Origin: Eutypa lata
Taxonomy: Eukaryota > Ascomycota > Sordariomycetes > Xylariales > Diatrypaceae
Direction of reading: 5' to 3'
DNA length: 64,000 bases
Assembly: GCA_022661535.1 (NCBI GenBank)
Contig: JAKULF010000005.1
Location: forward strand, 1,178,001 to 1,242,000
The notes below the pieces were generated by a model. That model was not told where the DNA came from. It worked only from the letters and a program-made list of their open reading frames with translations, and searched no databases. Numbering within the stretch: the first letter of the stretch is position 1; every line of letters begins with the position of its first letter. The position numbers and the translations under genes were made by a program. Below are positions 42,415 through 52,977 of this stretch, in pieces.

Positions 42415-43700
42415 CTATCTCGCCGAAAAAGCCATCATTACCATTGCCAACCACGGTATCCACGAAACCACATTCGCAAATCCTCTCATCTGGCTCAGCA
42501 AACTGGAAGCACCGCCTTGAAGCAGGACAGGGGTTCCTACAGTATCCGTCTCGTCGATGCTGCAGACGTTGTAGCAGGAGCCTTCGTCCCTTTTCGCGTT
42601 CTCCGACGTCGTGGTGTTATACACGAGTTCGATCCACTGGACATGTAGGTAGGCCTCGGTTCCTACGGTCATGTTTCCAGTCCTGTAATGCATGGAAATC
42701 AGTACATACTTCTTTACGGTGAATTCTTCCAGTGGGCTATTGAGAGGTATCTAGAAGCCATCTTCACGTGCTGTGTGACATCCAACACTGAAAATTTCGC
42801 CACAAAAGAAAATAAAATAACCACAGAAATTTCTCACCAGTTCCCTCCGTCGCTCCACGAGTTAAACATGAGGACACTAGGGTCCCTCGGCGTCTGGAAA
42901 TCGATCGAAGCAACCTCTTCGCCATTGATAAACCAGGTCGTATCGCCAGGCGTCCAGTCCATGCGATAGACAGCCCAGTCTTCATACGTGAGTTCGCCGG
43001 GAATCGTGACATTGCGGGTGGCTTTGTCGATCTTGACGCCCTCCTCGGTGTAGGCTGGCTGGTTCGTGAAATGGACGGCTCCGGGCGGGTCGAGCGTCCT
43101 GAACTCCAAGTCGGACTCCTGGACCCGGGAGAGCTCGTCGGCGCCCCGATAGGTGAACATAGCCGTGATCGCTCCCGGAGCCCCCGTCGTTCGCGCGAGC
43201 ATGCGGAGCGAGACGAACTGGTAGCCGTGGTCGATGGACTCGAACTCGGCCGAGGACTGGAAATCCCGCAGCCGGGTCGTCCGCAGCGTCATGAACGTCT
43301 CGGAGGCGGCGGCCGGGCCCTCGTCCGAGTTCGCCTCGATGTAGACGTTGTTAGGCGAGTGGACCATAAGGACCGAGGCCACGCCCGCCGCCAGCGACGC
43401 GCTGTTGTTCCACCCCTGGATGCCCCACGTGCTCGTCCACTCCTCCGCGGCGAAGTACGCGCTCGCCGGCTCGGCGTAGCTGCTCCGGTAGGCGTCCTCG
43501 ATGCGGGCGGGCACGCCGGCGTGTTCGGGCAGCGATCGGAAATCGAAGAACTTGTGCCCCGAGAAGTAGTTCGACGTGTTTCCGCTGGTGAGGAAACAGT
43601 CGCACCGATCGCTGCTGATCTCCTCGAACGCCGTGGCGATGGTAGCAGCAGCTAAGGTGAAGATAGCTAGGAGTAATCGTGGTGATTTGGATGGAGCCAT
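42415..43700 (-). CDS. GH16-type glucanase/transglycosylase-like, probable GPI protein
   Basis: Two exons (43700-42838, 42682-42415), 376 aa. A signal peptide (LLLAIFTLAAATIATA, about 9-24) is followed by a Cys-containing segment and a concanavalin A-like fold. ESDLEF (195-200) supplies the ExDxE residues expected of GH16 catalysis; TWFINGEEVASIDF and MFNSWSDGGNWTGNM near the C-terminal end are typical of fungal GH16-like proteins. The extreme C-terminus is hydrophobic (VVSWIPWLAMVMMAF) after a small-residue region, as in GPI-anchored wall enzymes. Predicted substrate is a beta-glucan of the wall or environment; the exact activity cannot be read. The 155-bp intron (TG|GTGAGA ... TTACAG|G) restores the Trp of GGNW. 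Confidence 0.85.
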
Positions 43701-45437
43701 TTTTGGCTGTCACTGTCTGGGGGAAGAAAATGGTTTCGACCACAACTGGTTGCGCTAGGTAGGATGGTGCATTCAAGATTTGTTGTAGAAATTGCTGTAG
43801 GGTTTCACTTCTAGTTCCTTCATATGGACATTTCCATTATTGTCTTGCAGCTGATTTGTTTCTGCCCTCAGAGTAAGTTACGGCGACAAGAAGGCAACAA
43901 GAGTGGAAGGAACCTAAGCAGATCCCGATCGGAGATGATACGACATTCAGCTGATTTATGGCGCCAGATCGATCAGCATGCTGCGATCTGTCAGAAGCTT
44001 AGCAGGTCAAGGGATATACCTGGTGTGTGGGTCGAGGTAGATGTGAAGATATCACAAAAACGATAGCAATTGGCCAACCGGGATTGTTTGCGTTTAGTCG
44101 AGGGTGGTGGGCTCAGGCCCGAGGAACTGTCTGAAATGAAATTGCGAACCGGTAGTAAGGACGGAAAAGGGCCGAGTAGCAGATAAAGTACAGGTAGGTG
44201 TGTTAATGGCGTACAGAGTAGTATTATCCGGATCTTTTGTTGGATAAATATATATATATCATATATTTAGTACCATACAGGCTGTACTTAACAGGCGGAA
44301 AGGTAACTATCCCAAGGCGAAGAACGTGCGACTAGTTACGTGCAAGTATTTCAGCAACTCAGACAACATACTGAGTTTTTCTTCGCCCTCTCCTGCAACA
44401 AAAAGTATCTTTTATATTCATTTTGTTTCTTTATTAAGTAAGACCAGAGCCGACAGTCTCATCAAGTGTCTGTGTGTCTGATTTTGGCCGGCTAGCTACA
44501 TGCATATTAACAAAACGACTGTAACTATTTCCTGGCCGATGTAACATAAATAATGGTCATCAGTTTTATTTTATAGACCTAGACCTTTGAATGCAGGATG
44601 CGGATATAGTCCAGAATGGGCCAATATGCCTTTTCAGCCGAGACGGGATGTGCAGCTTTCTTGTGCCTGGCCTTGGCAAGTGGAGACATCATCTATTCGA
44701 CGACTGACAAGCTATTTAGGAGAGGTCTTGACCTTGAGCCTAGCTGGATTAATAAATTTGCTGAAACTTGCATTGTCTATTGATATTATCTACGTATTGG
44801 CAAGAGAGGCTTAGACGGACGACATTGTAAGTTAGGTAAGTATACCTACAAACCTTAAACAAACTACCAAGGCGCCAAGCCGGTTAAGCCCAGCCAGTAA
44901 TGTTTGTCTTGTGGATTACGTACTATATTATACCTGTTGAATAAACTATCTCAGAAACATGTCTCGGGCAATGTATAGGAGACCCCCACCTTCCGAAGTA
45001 AGTAGATAGTAGGTAGCTTAGGGCATGCTCACGAGAGCTATTTCCTGGTCTGGGCGGTTGCTTAACTGACCGATCTCCTCCTCTCGACGTAACAATTGCA
45101 TATGAAATTATAGGCATGTGTAACAAACAAGAGGCCATATTAGTAGCAGGGATGTGTGCTGGGTTACGCCAGAATGGACACGTTCTTTTGCCCGATTCCG
45201 ACGGCCAGCAAGCAAGTCTATTTAAGGATATATGAATTCAACAGTCAATCACTACGGATCACACATTGGGAGTATGTTCAAGCAAGTCTACTAGTATTAA
45301 ACTGATTACTATGGGAACTCGGGTACTTAAACTATCTGTCCGTCCAATTCGCGTCCCTGTAGAACCACCATCCTAATTACATGATCTCCAGCATGAAATC
45401 ATCGCAGCATTCCAACCCTATAGTAGTAGTACTGAGC
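43701..45437. other. long gene-free intergenic region
   Basis: 1.7 kb without a supported gene. It contains an ATATATATATATCATATATT stretch near 44249-44268 and several CCTACCTA words. Short frames (43824-44066, 44587-44814) lack motifs and codon structure. Confidence 0.5.
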
Positions 45438-46551
45438 CTAGAGAAGAAAGGCAACAACCAGAGAGAGCAGAGCGAACTTGAAGAGGTGGCCGGCAACGAC
45501 ATGGGCACCAGAGCCAGTTGGCGTAGCGGTCGGGTCTGAGGACGCGTCCGTCGGCGTGGCGGTGGCAGACGCAAAGTCAGCCGGTCCCGGCGGGGTGGTG
45601 GGAGACTCGACTCCAGGCGGGCAGTGCCAGTGATCATGGTGAGGGGAGCAAGTCGCCGAGGCCGAGGTTTCGCCGGCAAGATCCTCTGGCGAAGGCGGAG
45701 TGGTGGGCGCCTCAACTCCGGGGGGGCAGTGCCAGTGATCTACATGCGGCGAACATGTTGCTGCTGCTGCCTCTGTCGTTGTTGCCGTTGCTTCCGCAGC
45801 AGTTGCCTTGCTTAAGTCCTCTGGGGAAGGGGGGGTTGTGGGCGCTTCAAGTCCAGGAGGGCAGTGCCAATGGTCTACATGCGGCGAACAAGTAGCCGTA
45901 ATAGTGGGCCCAGCATTATCATCGCCATGTGCTATTCATCATATATTAGCGCTATTCTAATCTCTTAGATCTACTATGACTAGAAAGAGTGCTAGTAGAA
46001 ACAAGAATTGGACTGGGGAAGAGGTAGGAGTGTAGGATTACTTACCATGATCACCTTGAGGTTCAGAGCCGGAACTGACTGGGGAGGGCATCAGGGCTGA
46101 AGCCGTCGGCTCCGGGTCGGGGCAATGCGTGCTAGTTAGTGAAAACAAGTTAGTTTTTAATTTTTTATATCACATCTTGTACAAGGTTCTATGGCAGAAC
46201 GAGAAAGGTAGGATATTAACTTGTTTTTAGTACTTACACGACAACTGTCTCGCTGGAAAAGCTGTAGCCGGCGCTGGTCAGAGCATCGGGGTTGTAGACG
46301 GCATAGGCCGTGAAGCTTCCACCAGGGTAGGTCATGAGGGAGGAGTAGAAAATGACTTTGCCGGTGATGTGTGGGGTCGAGTACACACTGTTCAGGGAGT
46401 TCGTGAAGCTGTCACGGTCCGACACAGTCGTTCCTGCCAGCATAGTGCGAGTCTCCGTGACAGTGTCGCAGACGTCGCCGTCGCCCGCAGCGAACCATGC
46501 CTGCTGGAACAGCAGCAGGAAGGCGACCAGACAGTAAGTGAATGGCGCCAT
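45438..46551 (-). CDS. GPI-type surface protein with three Cys/His repeats
   Basis: Three exons (46551-46238, 46131-46046, 45931-45438) encode 297 aa. A signal peptide (LVAFLLLFQQAWFAAG) leads to an N-terminal domain with few Cys (about 23-110), then a Pro/Ser/Thr-rich region carrying three copies of CSPHxDHWHCPPGxE followed by APTTPPSPEDL or a close variant. Spacing is about 52 and 41 residues. The C-terminus is a short hydrophobic tail (FALLSLVVAFLL) after GSGA, a likely GPI signal. Each repeat has two Cys and three His, suited to metal binding (Zn or Cu), which is an inference. Similar CxxHxDHWHC words occur in other fungal surface proteins as far as I recall, with no assigned role. Intron 1 is the second introner-like copy. 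Confidence 0.85.
45500..45900 (-). repeat. coding tandem repeat, Cys/His module x3
   Basis: Three repeats share nucleotide blocks such as GGGCAGTGCCA on the plus strand, at about 45619, 45724 and 45859, each coding HWHCPPG. Repeats 1 and 2 (by protein order) are closest, including the flanking EAPTTPPSPEDL; the third is a little diverged. Confidence 0.8.
46132..46237 (-). mobile_element. introner-like intron, copy 2
   Basis: A 106-bp phase-2 intron beginning GTAAGTAC and ending CTAACTAG. It matches the intron at 8234-8349 from donor to branch point in block order and spacing. A perfect 11-bp inverted repeat (plus strand AAAACAAGTTA at 46142-46152 and TAACTTGTTTT at 46218-46228) would bring donor and branch point together. 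Both copies follow an exon ending in GT, so both junctions read GTGTAAGTAC. Confidence 0.8.
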
Positions 46552-47913
46552 TGTTTACTCTGCAGGAGGTGATCCTAAACTGCTGAGTGAATTGGATGAG
46601 GTGCTGTATCAGGTGAAAGAAGAATGGGTTCGAGGGAAAAATTGAATCCAGGAATGTAGGGGGGCAGTTGATTGTGTGAATATTTTCCTTTTCAAGGGAA
46701 AAGAAAAAATTGAATTGCGGGAGGAAAGTTTGTGAGTGATTTGATATTGACTTTTTCATGCAAGCACAGTCACTAGCGGGGGGTGTTTGTTGCTGGCAAC
46801 GGTTGATGGTCAAGGTCAGGAACATGGTGATTACTACTCGACACTTTGAGCACATACCTTGGTGTAACACTGTACAACGCAAGAGAAGACTTCGGACAAT
46901 TCAAGTTTAGTTATTCGATCACCTTGAGGGCCAATGTACTCTGTACCTTTGTAGTTGCCATATGGGAAGTGTCTACTCTATGTATGTAGCTTATTGCCTT
47001 CTGCACCAATGGTAGCTTTCAGATGCTTCTTATACCTACATACCGAACTATGTATGTCGTACTGACGATATCAGATGAGAACAAAGTGTATCTACCCGTA
47101 ACTCATCTCGTTACACCACATGGCATTTCCTAACCTAGACATAGAAAGCAAGAACCCTTATGGTTAAAATTATCGAGTCACTGGTGATAATGAGATTCGT
47201 GATAGAGAAAACTGCCGTCAGAGAAAGTCACATGTAGTTACCCCCATTGGCATTATAACAGGTGTTACTTAGGTAAAGCGTCATAATATACTCGATTATG
47301 TAATACCTAGACCATTTCCAGGAGGTGGATGTATAAGTTGCTCTTGATTCGTTTCTATGGACCAGGAAGGTACCAATATAAGTAGCCTGGTTATCTGGCA
47401 ATTGAAAACCTACTTCTGGAAATGTGAGGCTATCTATTCCTCACCAGACGAAATGATCGCCCAATCACCAGCAAACATGTTTTGAAAATTCAACCTTCAA
47501 GATCGTACGGCAGCCACAGACCTTAGAAATTACGCCAATAGCACCGCGGTGGAAAATACTGTTACACGGAGAGAAACTCTTTGATTCAATAGCTAATAGC
47601 TAGTAGACTCTGACATTGGATGGACTTCATCAAGGGACCTACTGAGAGAAAATTGAGCACGTTTGCCATTAGGATAAATATTCCGTGTACAAACCCTAGC
47701 CGTAGAGGTTCTCTGTTATATTCAGATGGAAAGAGCTCGGCCTTAGAGCCCAGGTATAAATAGTTAAGGGAGTCAGTCTTGTTGCAATTTTTCCATTTAT
47801 GTTGCAATCGACCATCTAACTCAGTTCAACCAATTTCCACTCAACCCAACAACCTCTTTCACAATACATCAAGAATCTTTTCTACCAAGACAGAAAACAA
47901 CCCATCAGCCACA
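46552..47913. promoter_or_regulatory. divergent promoter region of two secreted-protein genes
   Basis: AT-rich spacer between the Cys/His repeat gene (minus) and the small Cys-rich gene (plus). On the plus side a TATAAATAG box (47755-47763) and a C/A/T-rich leader precede the ATG. No other gene supported. Confidence 0.5.
47755..47763 (+). promoter_or_regulatory. TATA box
   Basis: TATAAATAG, about 150 bp upstream of the ATG at 47914, followed by a leader rich in CAACC, ACTCAACC and CTTTCAC words, as in strongly expressed secreted-protein genes. Confidence 0.6.
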
Positions 47914-48171
47914 ATGGTTTCTCTCTTCAAGATCGTCATGGCAGCTCTGCCCTTCATCCTCCAAGCTGGTGCGGCGCCCTCCGGCCAGGGGGAGTCTGTC
48001 GAGATCGAGAAAAGGTTCTGCGTCGCTCCCAGCAACTGTGGCCCGTCCCTTGGCGACTGCCAGTTCTGCTGCGACGTCGGTGTCGACCCTAACAGCGAGA
48101 CCTGCCACTCCCACGGTAAAATGTGTCCTAACGGATCTACCAAGTGGCACTGCGATGACACCACCCGCTAA
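47914..48171 (+). CDS. small secreted eight-cysteine protein with Kex2-type site
   Basis: An intronless 85-aa frame. A signal peptide (MVSLFKIVMAALPFILQAGA) and a short acidic propeptide ending in a dibasic EIEKR site are followed by a mature part of about 51 residues with eight Cys (pattern C-C-C-CC-C-C-C). This is a fungal small-secreted-protein layout, seen among antimicrobial peptides and effector-like proteins; I do not recognise the family and no activity can be assigned. The start has a CACAATGG context. The strong TATA box and leader suggest high or induced expression. The neighbour across the spacer is also a secreted protein. Confidence 0.8.
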   Translation: MVSLFKIVMAALPFILQAGAAPSGQGESVEIEKRFCVAPSNCGPSLGDCQFCCDVGVDPNSETCHSHGKMCPNGSTKWHCDDTTR

Positions 48172-49475
48172 ACGGCTAACGTAAGAGACCCATACTATCC
48201 CCTCGCTATTTTAATTTCATGATCATCAGGAGGCTGACACTTACACACACAGGGAAGGTGGCGATGACAAGGATGGATTGTGGTGGTTTCTGGGGGAAAG
48301 GACCGGCACATCGTGCTTACTTGGAGGGATCTCGGATCATGAAAACTTACCTGCACACCCTCGTGGTGTAGTTCATGATTGCTATTGTTCATTCGGATCA
48401 ACTCTATGATGGCCCTCAAGTTGATTGAAGACCTGTATTTTCCCACCTCTCCCTATTCTGGGCTCTGGGTAACCAGAGTCCCTAGCTAGTTAGCAGTTCT
48501 ACTTACAACCAAATACACTGAGTTGTCATTCCGAGCTTGAAAAGCCTGGCCACAACATGAGGTCTCTGCAATGATTAAATTGTCAAGTCTGTGAGAATAT
48601 GACTAGGTCACTAACAGTTTGAATATGGTAGGAAATCTAAGTTAGTCATTGATCCCTGACAGAGTAGCAATATTCAACCCTTGCACATGCCGAACGTGTG
48701 TAGTAGGTAAAAATATGCCATTGGGTATTTCTCGTAGTCTACTTCTCTATTTTATTTCAACGTATTTACTTAATATGACTTGTAGACCAAGTAAATCATA
48801 ATAACTGGAAATAAACATCAACGGCCTTTCACCTGTCATCTAATATGTCTAACTCTAGAAATATTCTCTTTGAAGCGCGTTCTATTTCTATGCTTTGTAT
48901 GATTAGGAGCTGGTGTGTTGATGAGTGCACAGCAGTCCCTATATAGAAGAAGTATTAATAGGTTGTGTCACAACTGTTGTGATAAGACATGACTAGCAGA
49001 ACAACTTCATGATTAACATTAAATACTATTTGAAATAATTTATGCAGCCATGATTCACGGATTGGAATTTGTACTGAGCTATAGTCAGCACAACACACAT
49101 AGCAACACGTGGATATGAACTGTAAAGGGGCCCCTGGCTCTTATAAGTACTTAAGTACCTAGATAAGAAGGTTAGCGGAGAGGAAACCCGCTAGTTAGAT
49201 ATTACCCAGTTAAGTCTACCTGCCGTTAACTATCGCTTTATCGAGGTAAGGTCCACGTCGTATTCATATCGATAAGGCTTCAGTTAGTTAAGCTCCAGCA
49301 ACTTCGACATTGAATCATCATCATCATCATCCACAACGTTGCTGCCTCGGCATCATCGTTAACTACAGAATCACATTTATCGTCCCAATCGCAATCGCAA
49401 GATTATAGACACCCCTTTGCAGACTGGTTCGCCCAGAATGCATCAATCTAGCACCTACTACCTTCCAGTGAATTT
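48172..49475. other. intergenic, no gene seen
   Basis: AT-rich, with an ATCATCATCATCATC trinucleotide run near 49316-49331. GTAAGAG just after the stop at 48171 and a CACACACAG near 48246 could bound a 3'-UTR intron, but this is unproven. Confidence 0.45.
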
Positions 49476-49517
49476 ATGATTACCACTCTTAACACATCAT
49501 TTAAACCCGTGATAAAC

Positions 49518-50477
49518 ATGTCTTCAGAACCGCCAGTGCCGCCCCGACCATCCGAGGCTGAGGCTGAATCCGAGCCCCCCGCGAAGATCAATAGCCCACC
49601 ACGGGCTGACGAACCCTCGTCCGAAAAAGAAGCTGAAACCCAGGATGGGAACCATGAAGGACGCGACGCGACCGGCAGCCAGAGTTTGGCAGGGGGATCG
49701 ACACCGGGATCGCCTGCGGGATCGACGAGTTCTCAGGAGTCTGGCGAGGTCTCACCCACTGCTCCTACTGATTCATCTGCGTTGCCTCCACTCCCGAACG
49801 AGGCACCGCCTCTGCCGAATGAGCAACCCCCGGCAGCAGAAGACGACGGCTGGGATTTTCAATGGGATTCTACACATCAGGCATATTTCTTCTACAACCG
49901 ATTTACCAATGAGACTACGTGGGAGAACCCCCGGCTAAGAAATACTGCTGCTGCTCCTGCTGCTTCCAGCTCAACAGCAGCAGTAGCACCCCTCCCGACC
50001 GCACCAGGAACCGCCCCCACCACTGCAGAGCCGCCGAAGAACGAGCGCCCGCCTGCCGGGGGCTACAACCCGGCTATACATGGCGACTACGACCCGAACG
50101 CGTGGTACGCTAAGACGGACGCTGACGACGAGTATGACAACAATAACAACAACAACGGAGCAGTGGGCGCCGAGCAGGAGCAGCAGGTAGGACTGGTGGA
50201 CCCAGCGGGCGCGCACGCCGCGGTCGGGTCGTTTAATCGGTTCACCGGACAGTGGCAGGCGGGCGAGCTGAACCCCGAGAGGCACAACGACGAGGCCAAG
50301 TCGCGGCGGCAGATGAACGCCTTCTTTGACGTTGACGCGGCCGCCAACTCCCACGACGGCCGGAGCCTCAAGGCCGAACGCTCGGGGAAGAAGCCCTCCA
50401 AGGCTGAGCTTAAGGCCTTCAAGGAGAAGCGTCGCGCTAAGAAAGAGGAGAAGCGCCGCGCTTGGCTGAGGGACTAG
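49518..50477 (+). CDS. WW-domain protein
   Basis: An intronless frame of 319 aa from ATG 49518 (AAACATGTCTTC); the frame also has an ATG at 49476 that would add 14 residues. The N-terminus is Pro/Ser/Glu-rich (PPVPPRPSE; LPPLPNEAPPLPNE). One WW domain (about 107-138) shows GWDFQWDSTHQAYFFYNRFT and TTWENP with both signature Trp and the Pro. After an Asn/Gln low-complexity stretch comes FNRFTGQWQAGELNPE. The C-terminus is a basic helix (AELKAFKEKRRAKKEEKRR) ending in AWLRD. WW domains bind Pro-rich ligands; the protein's own Pro-rich motifs might bind it in cis. Proteins of this layout in fungi have no settled role; an RNA- or chromatin-related one is possible. Confidence 0.85.
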   Translation: MSSEPPVPPRPSEAEAESEPPAKINSPPRADEPSSEKEAETQDGNHEGRDATGSQSLAGGSTPGSPAGSTSSQESGEVSPTAPTDSSALPPLPNEAPPLPNEQPPAAEDDGWDFQWDSTHQAYFFYNRFTNETTWENPRLRNTAAAPAASSSTAAVAPLPTAPGTAPTTAEPPKNERPPAGGYNPAIHGDYDPNAWYAKTDADDEYDNNNNNNGAVGAEQEQQVGLVDPAGAHAAVGSFNRFTGQWQAGELNPERHNDEAKSRRQMNAFFDVDAAANSHDGRSLKAERSGKKPSKAELKAFKEKRRAKKEEKRRAWLRD

Positions 50478-51407
50478 GTGAGGATGAAGACTTCTTAGGT
50501 ACCTAAGAGAGAGAGATATATATGAAATGGTAGGTGGTTATGCTAGCGGTTACCACGGGCGGAAGGGGGAAGGTGGGGGACGGTGTTGCTGCATGTTGCA
50601 TAATAGGCTGGCGTTGGCTTTCCTCACGGTGGAATTCGGGGCATGGGTATGAGGAGATTCCGACTTCACCTCATGGATGTATGTCCGACTCCCTATGGAA
50701 AAAGGCTTTTTCTGTATAGGTAAGGGGAGAACATGTGCACTGGACGCCGGTTTGACGCTGCAGCGATACCTGGATATGTTGCTATCTTGTACATCTTATT
50801 ACTTTTACAATATACCCTAAAATGACCTTAAATCTGCTATCTAGCTAGACATTGACGTTTTGCGATGTATAACTACAATCGTGTGATATGTGTATGAATT
50901 ATTGTTACTGTATTCAACCATAGATCTGAACCTCCTCTGGCCTTACGATTCTGTGGTATTCTCACTCATCGAACAAAGAGCGAGCGATTACCAATACACA
51001 GTGTATCGCACAAACTCCAGGACAGTAAGTACTTACCTCTAGTTATCTATCCGACGCGATCTTATGGTCCGGGCGCGATTAGCGTGGCAATCCTGTAGAT
51101 TACTGTCGCGTCTCGCAGAAAAGGGAGAATCATTCCATTCAAACCATCACAACCCATTCTAGGACATGGCCAGTATCTACTCGTAATATTTTAAGCTGGT
51201 ATGATTATGATACCATTTAGGATCTATTAGAAGCGTATTCCTTTCAAGAAAATCGTCTAGCGAGCTTTCTCAAATTGAACGGAGACTTTCCAACCACGCT
51301 AGCTATCTTTCTCGGCGTCTTGTGCTACCTTAACACTTAACTAAAGCTTCGGGCGGGATTCCATTGCTATCATCAAAGTGGGACGCTGAAGTGGAAACGG
51401 CACGATA
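50478..51407. other. intergenic, no gene seen
   Basis: 3' region of the WW gene and promoter of the 2EXR gene. No supported gene. Confidence 0.5.
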
Positions 51408-52823
51408 ATGTCGGACAGCAAGTCGGACAGCAAGGTTAAATGGGGCGTGCCAAACCCGGACCTGACCGAGACCTTGAACACATATACTGTAACCGAACAA
51501 TTGACCATTCTGCTCCAACAAAACCAAGAGAACGCCAGAAGCTTAAATAAGCGCATCGAAAATGGGATCCGAGCCCCGTTGGAAGCACTCAGAGCTCAGG
51601 TGGAAGAACACGCCGACCAAACCGACGAGACCATCGACGGCTTGCGCGACGAGGTCAAGGAGAGCGCGCACAACTACTTCGTGGGCTATTCCGAGGACAT
51701 GTGGCGATTGAAGGAAGAGCTGGAGGACGTGAACAGGAGTCATAGGCGTACCCTCGCGGCTCTGGAAGCAGTGACCGAGGACAGGCGAAAGGAGGAGCAC
51801 GAGAACCTGATGTTCAAGCGCCAGATGCGCCGGCAACTGGACGAGCTCCGACGTCTTGTTGCCTCCAGTCCCCGACCGTGGTTCCCGCAGTTCTCGAGAC
51901 TCCCGCCGGAGCTCCGCCGGCTGGTGTGGCACTTCGCCGTGCCGACGCGGTTGTATTGCGAGGACAAGACGTGGAAAGGCGTCTCGTTCGTTCTCTCGGC
52001 CCCCGCGATCGCGCACGTCTGCCGCGAGTCGCGGGCCGTGGCTCTGAGGTTGGGCCGCTTCTGGAAGATGGGGCCGGGCCGGAACCCCGGGTGGAGCTGG
52101 TTCAACCCGGACCGCGATGCTTTTCTCCTACGACTCGATAACAACTACGCCTATCCCTCCAGGCTTATCGAGGAAGTCACAGTGGAGCCCGATGAAGAGT
52201 GGATGCAGTTTGAGTTCAGAGAGCACGCCGGAAACGCCTTGCTCGATAACCTGCTTATGTTCAAATGGGGCGTAAGGGATATATTTCCGCGGCTTCATAC
52301 CATCAACGTGTTGATGGTAAAGCCCACCCTGGTAGACAAGTCTTGGGACCCTTCTGTCGTCTCCAAGCTCTTCCGCGGGGAGTCCGTCGTGGTCGTGGAC
52401 CTGGAGGACGAGGCGTCGGTTCAGCGGGTCTTGAATATCCTGGAGCCGGATACCTGCCATGCCGGATTCGCGGCAGAGTATAACTTGGGCACGGCCACAT
52501 CAGTTGGTCGGGAATATTTGGGAACTCAAACCCCCGCATGTGATCTTATAACCAGCCGTTGGTTTGGGCATTCCGGATTTTGGAAGGGGGCGCGTCAGGG
52601 ACTGCTGGAAAGATACGTGTTCAACAAGGCATCCTGGACCCCCCTCACGCGAGAGTACGCCCAGCTCTGGGACTTCGATATGAACCCGAACCTGGAGATC
52701 CCGTGGGTTGAGCAGACGGTCAATTCGCTTCGCATTCGGCCGGTCCATGTCTTTGCGTTGCTCGATGGTCATCCCCGGGAGTGTCTGCGGAGCACCCCGA
52801 CTCCAGACCCGGAGAGTCCGTAA
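51408..52823 (+). CDS. 2EXR-domain protein with N-terminal coiled coil
   Basis: An intronless 471-aa frame. Residues about 30-155 are a charged heptad-like coiled coil (VEEHADQTDETIDGLRDEV; LMFKRQMRRQLDELRRLV). Then comes the 2EXR motif: FPQFSRLPPELRRLVWHFA (about 164-182) and IAHVCRESRAVALR, which defines a large fungal family of unknown role. The rest has Trp-rich segments (NPGWSWFNPDRDAF) and no recognised catalytic site. No signal peptide. Only 154 bp separate its stop from that of the convergent GH64 gene, so the 3' ends probably overlap. Confidence 0.85.
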   Translation: MSDSKSDSKVKWGVPNPDLTETLNTYTVTEQLTILLQQNQENARSLNKRIENGIRAPLEALRAQVEEHADQTDETIDGLRDEVKESAHNYFVGYSEDMWRLKEELEDVNRSHRRTLAALEAVTEDRRKEEHENLMFKRQMRRQLDELRRLVASSPRPWFPQFSRLPPELRRLVWHFAVPTRLYCEDKTWKGVSFVLSAPAIAHVCRESRAVALRLGRFWKMGPGRNPGWSWFNPDRDAFLLRLDNNYAYPSRLIEEVTVEPDEEWMQFEFREHAGNALLDNLLMFKWGVRDIFPRLHTINVLMVKPTLVDKSWDPSVVSKLFRGESVVVVDLEDEASVQRVLNILEPDTCHAGFAAEYNLGTATSVGREYLGTQTPACDLITSRWFGHSGFWKGARQGLLERYVFNKASWTPLTREYAQLWDFDMNPNLEIPWVEQTVNSLRIRPVHVFALLDGHPRECLRSTPTPDPESP

Positions 52824-52977
52824 ATCCGGTTTGATTCTCACATTCGCTTCAGGATGGGTTGAAGCACTCTGTACTGTATTTATATTAATATTAATAATGG
52901 GGTTTTCATCGTCTGTTAATAATTATGGTCAAAATAGAGTATTTTTGTTATTAATAAAGTGTATCATACTACGCACT

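Noticed and set aside
45624..45815. Plus-strand Cys-rich frame over the Cys/His repeat gene
   Set aside because: Antisense shadow of the repeats; the minus-strand gene closes perfectly and explains the sequence.
45932..46045. A third introner-like copy in intron 2 of the Cys/His repeat gene
   Set aside because: Only short CTACTAGC/CATAG words match; the ordered blocks and inverted repeat are absent.
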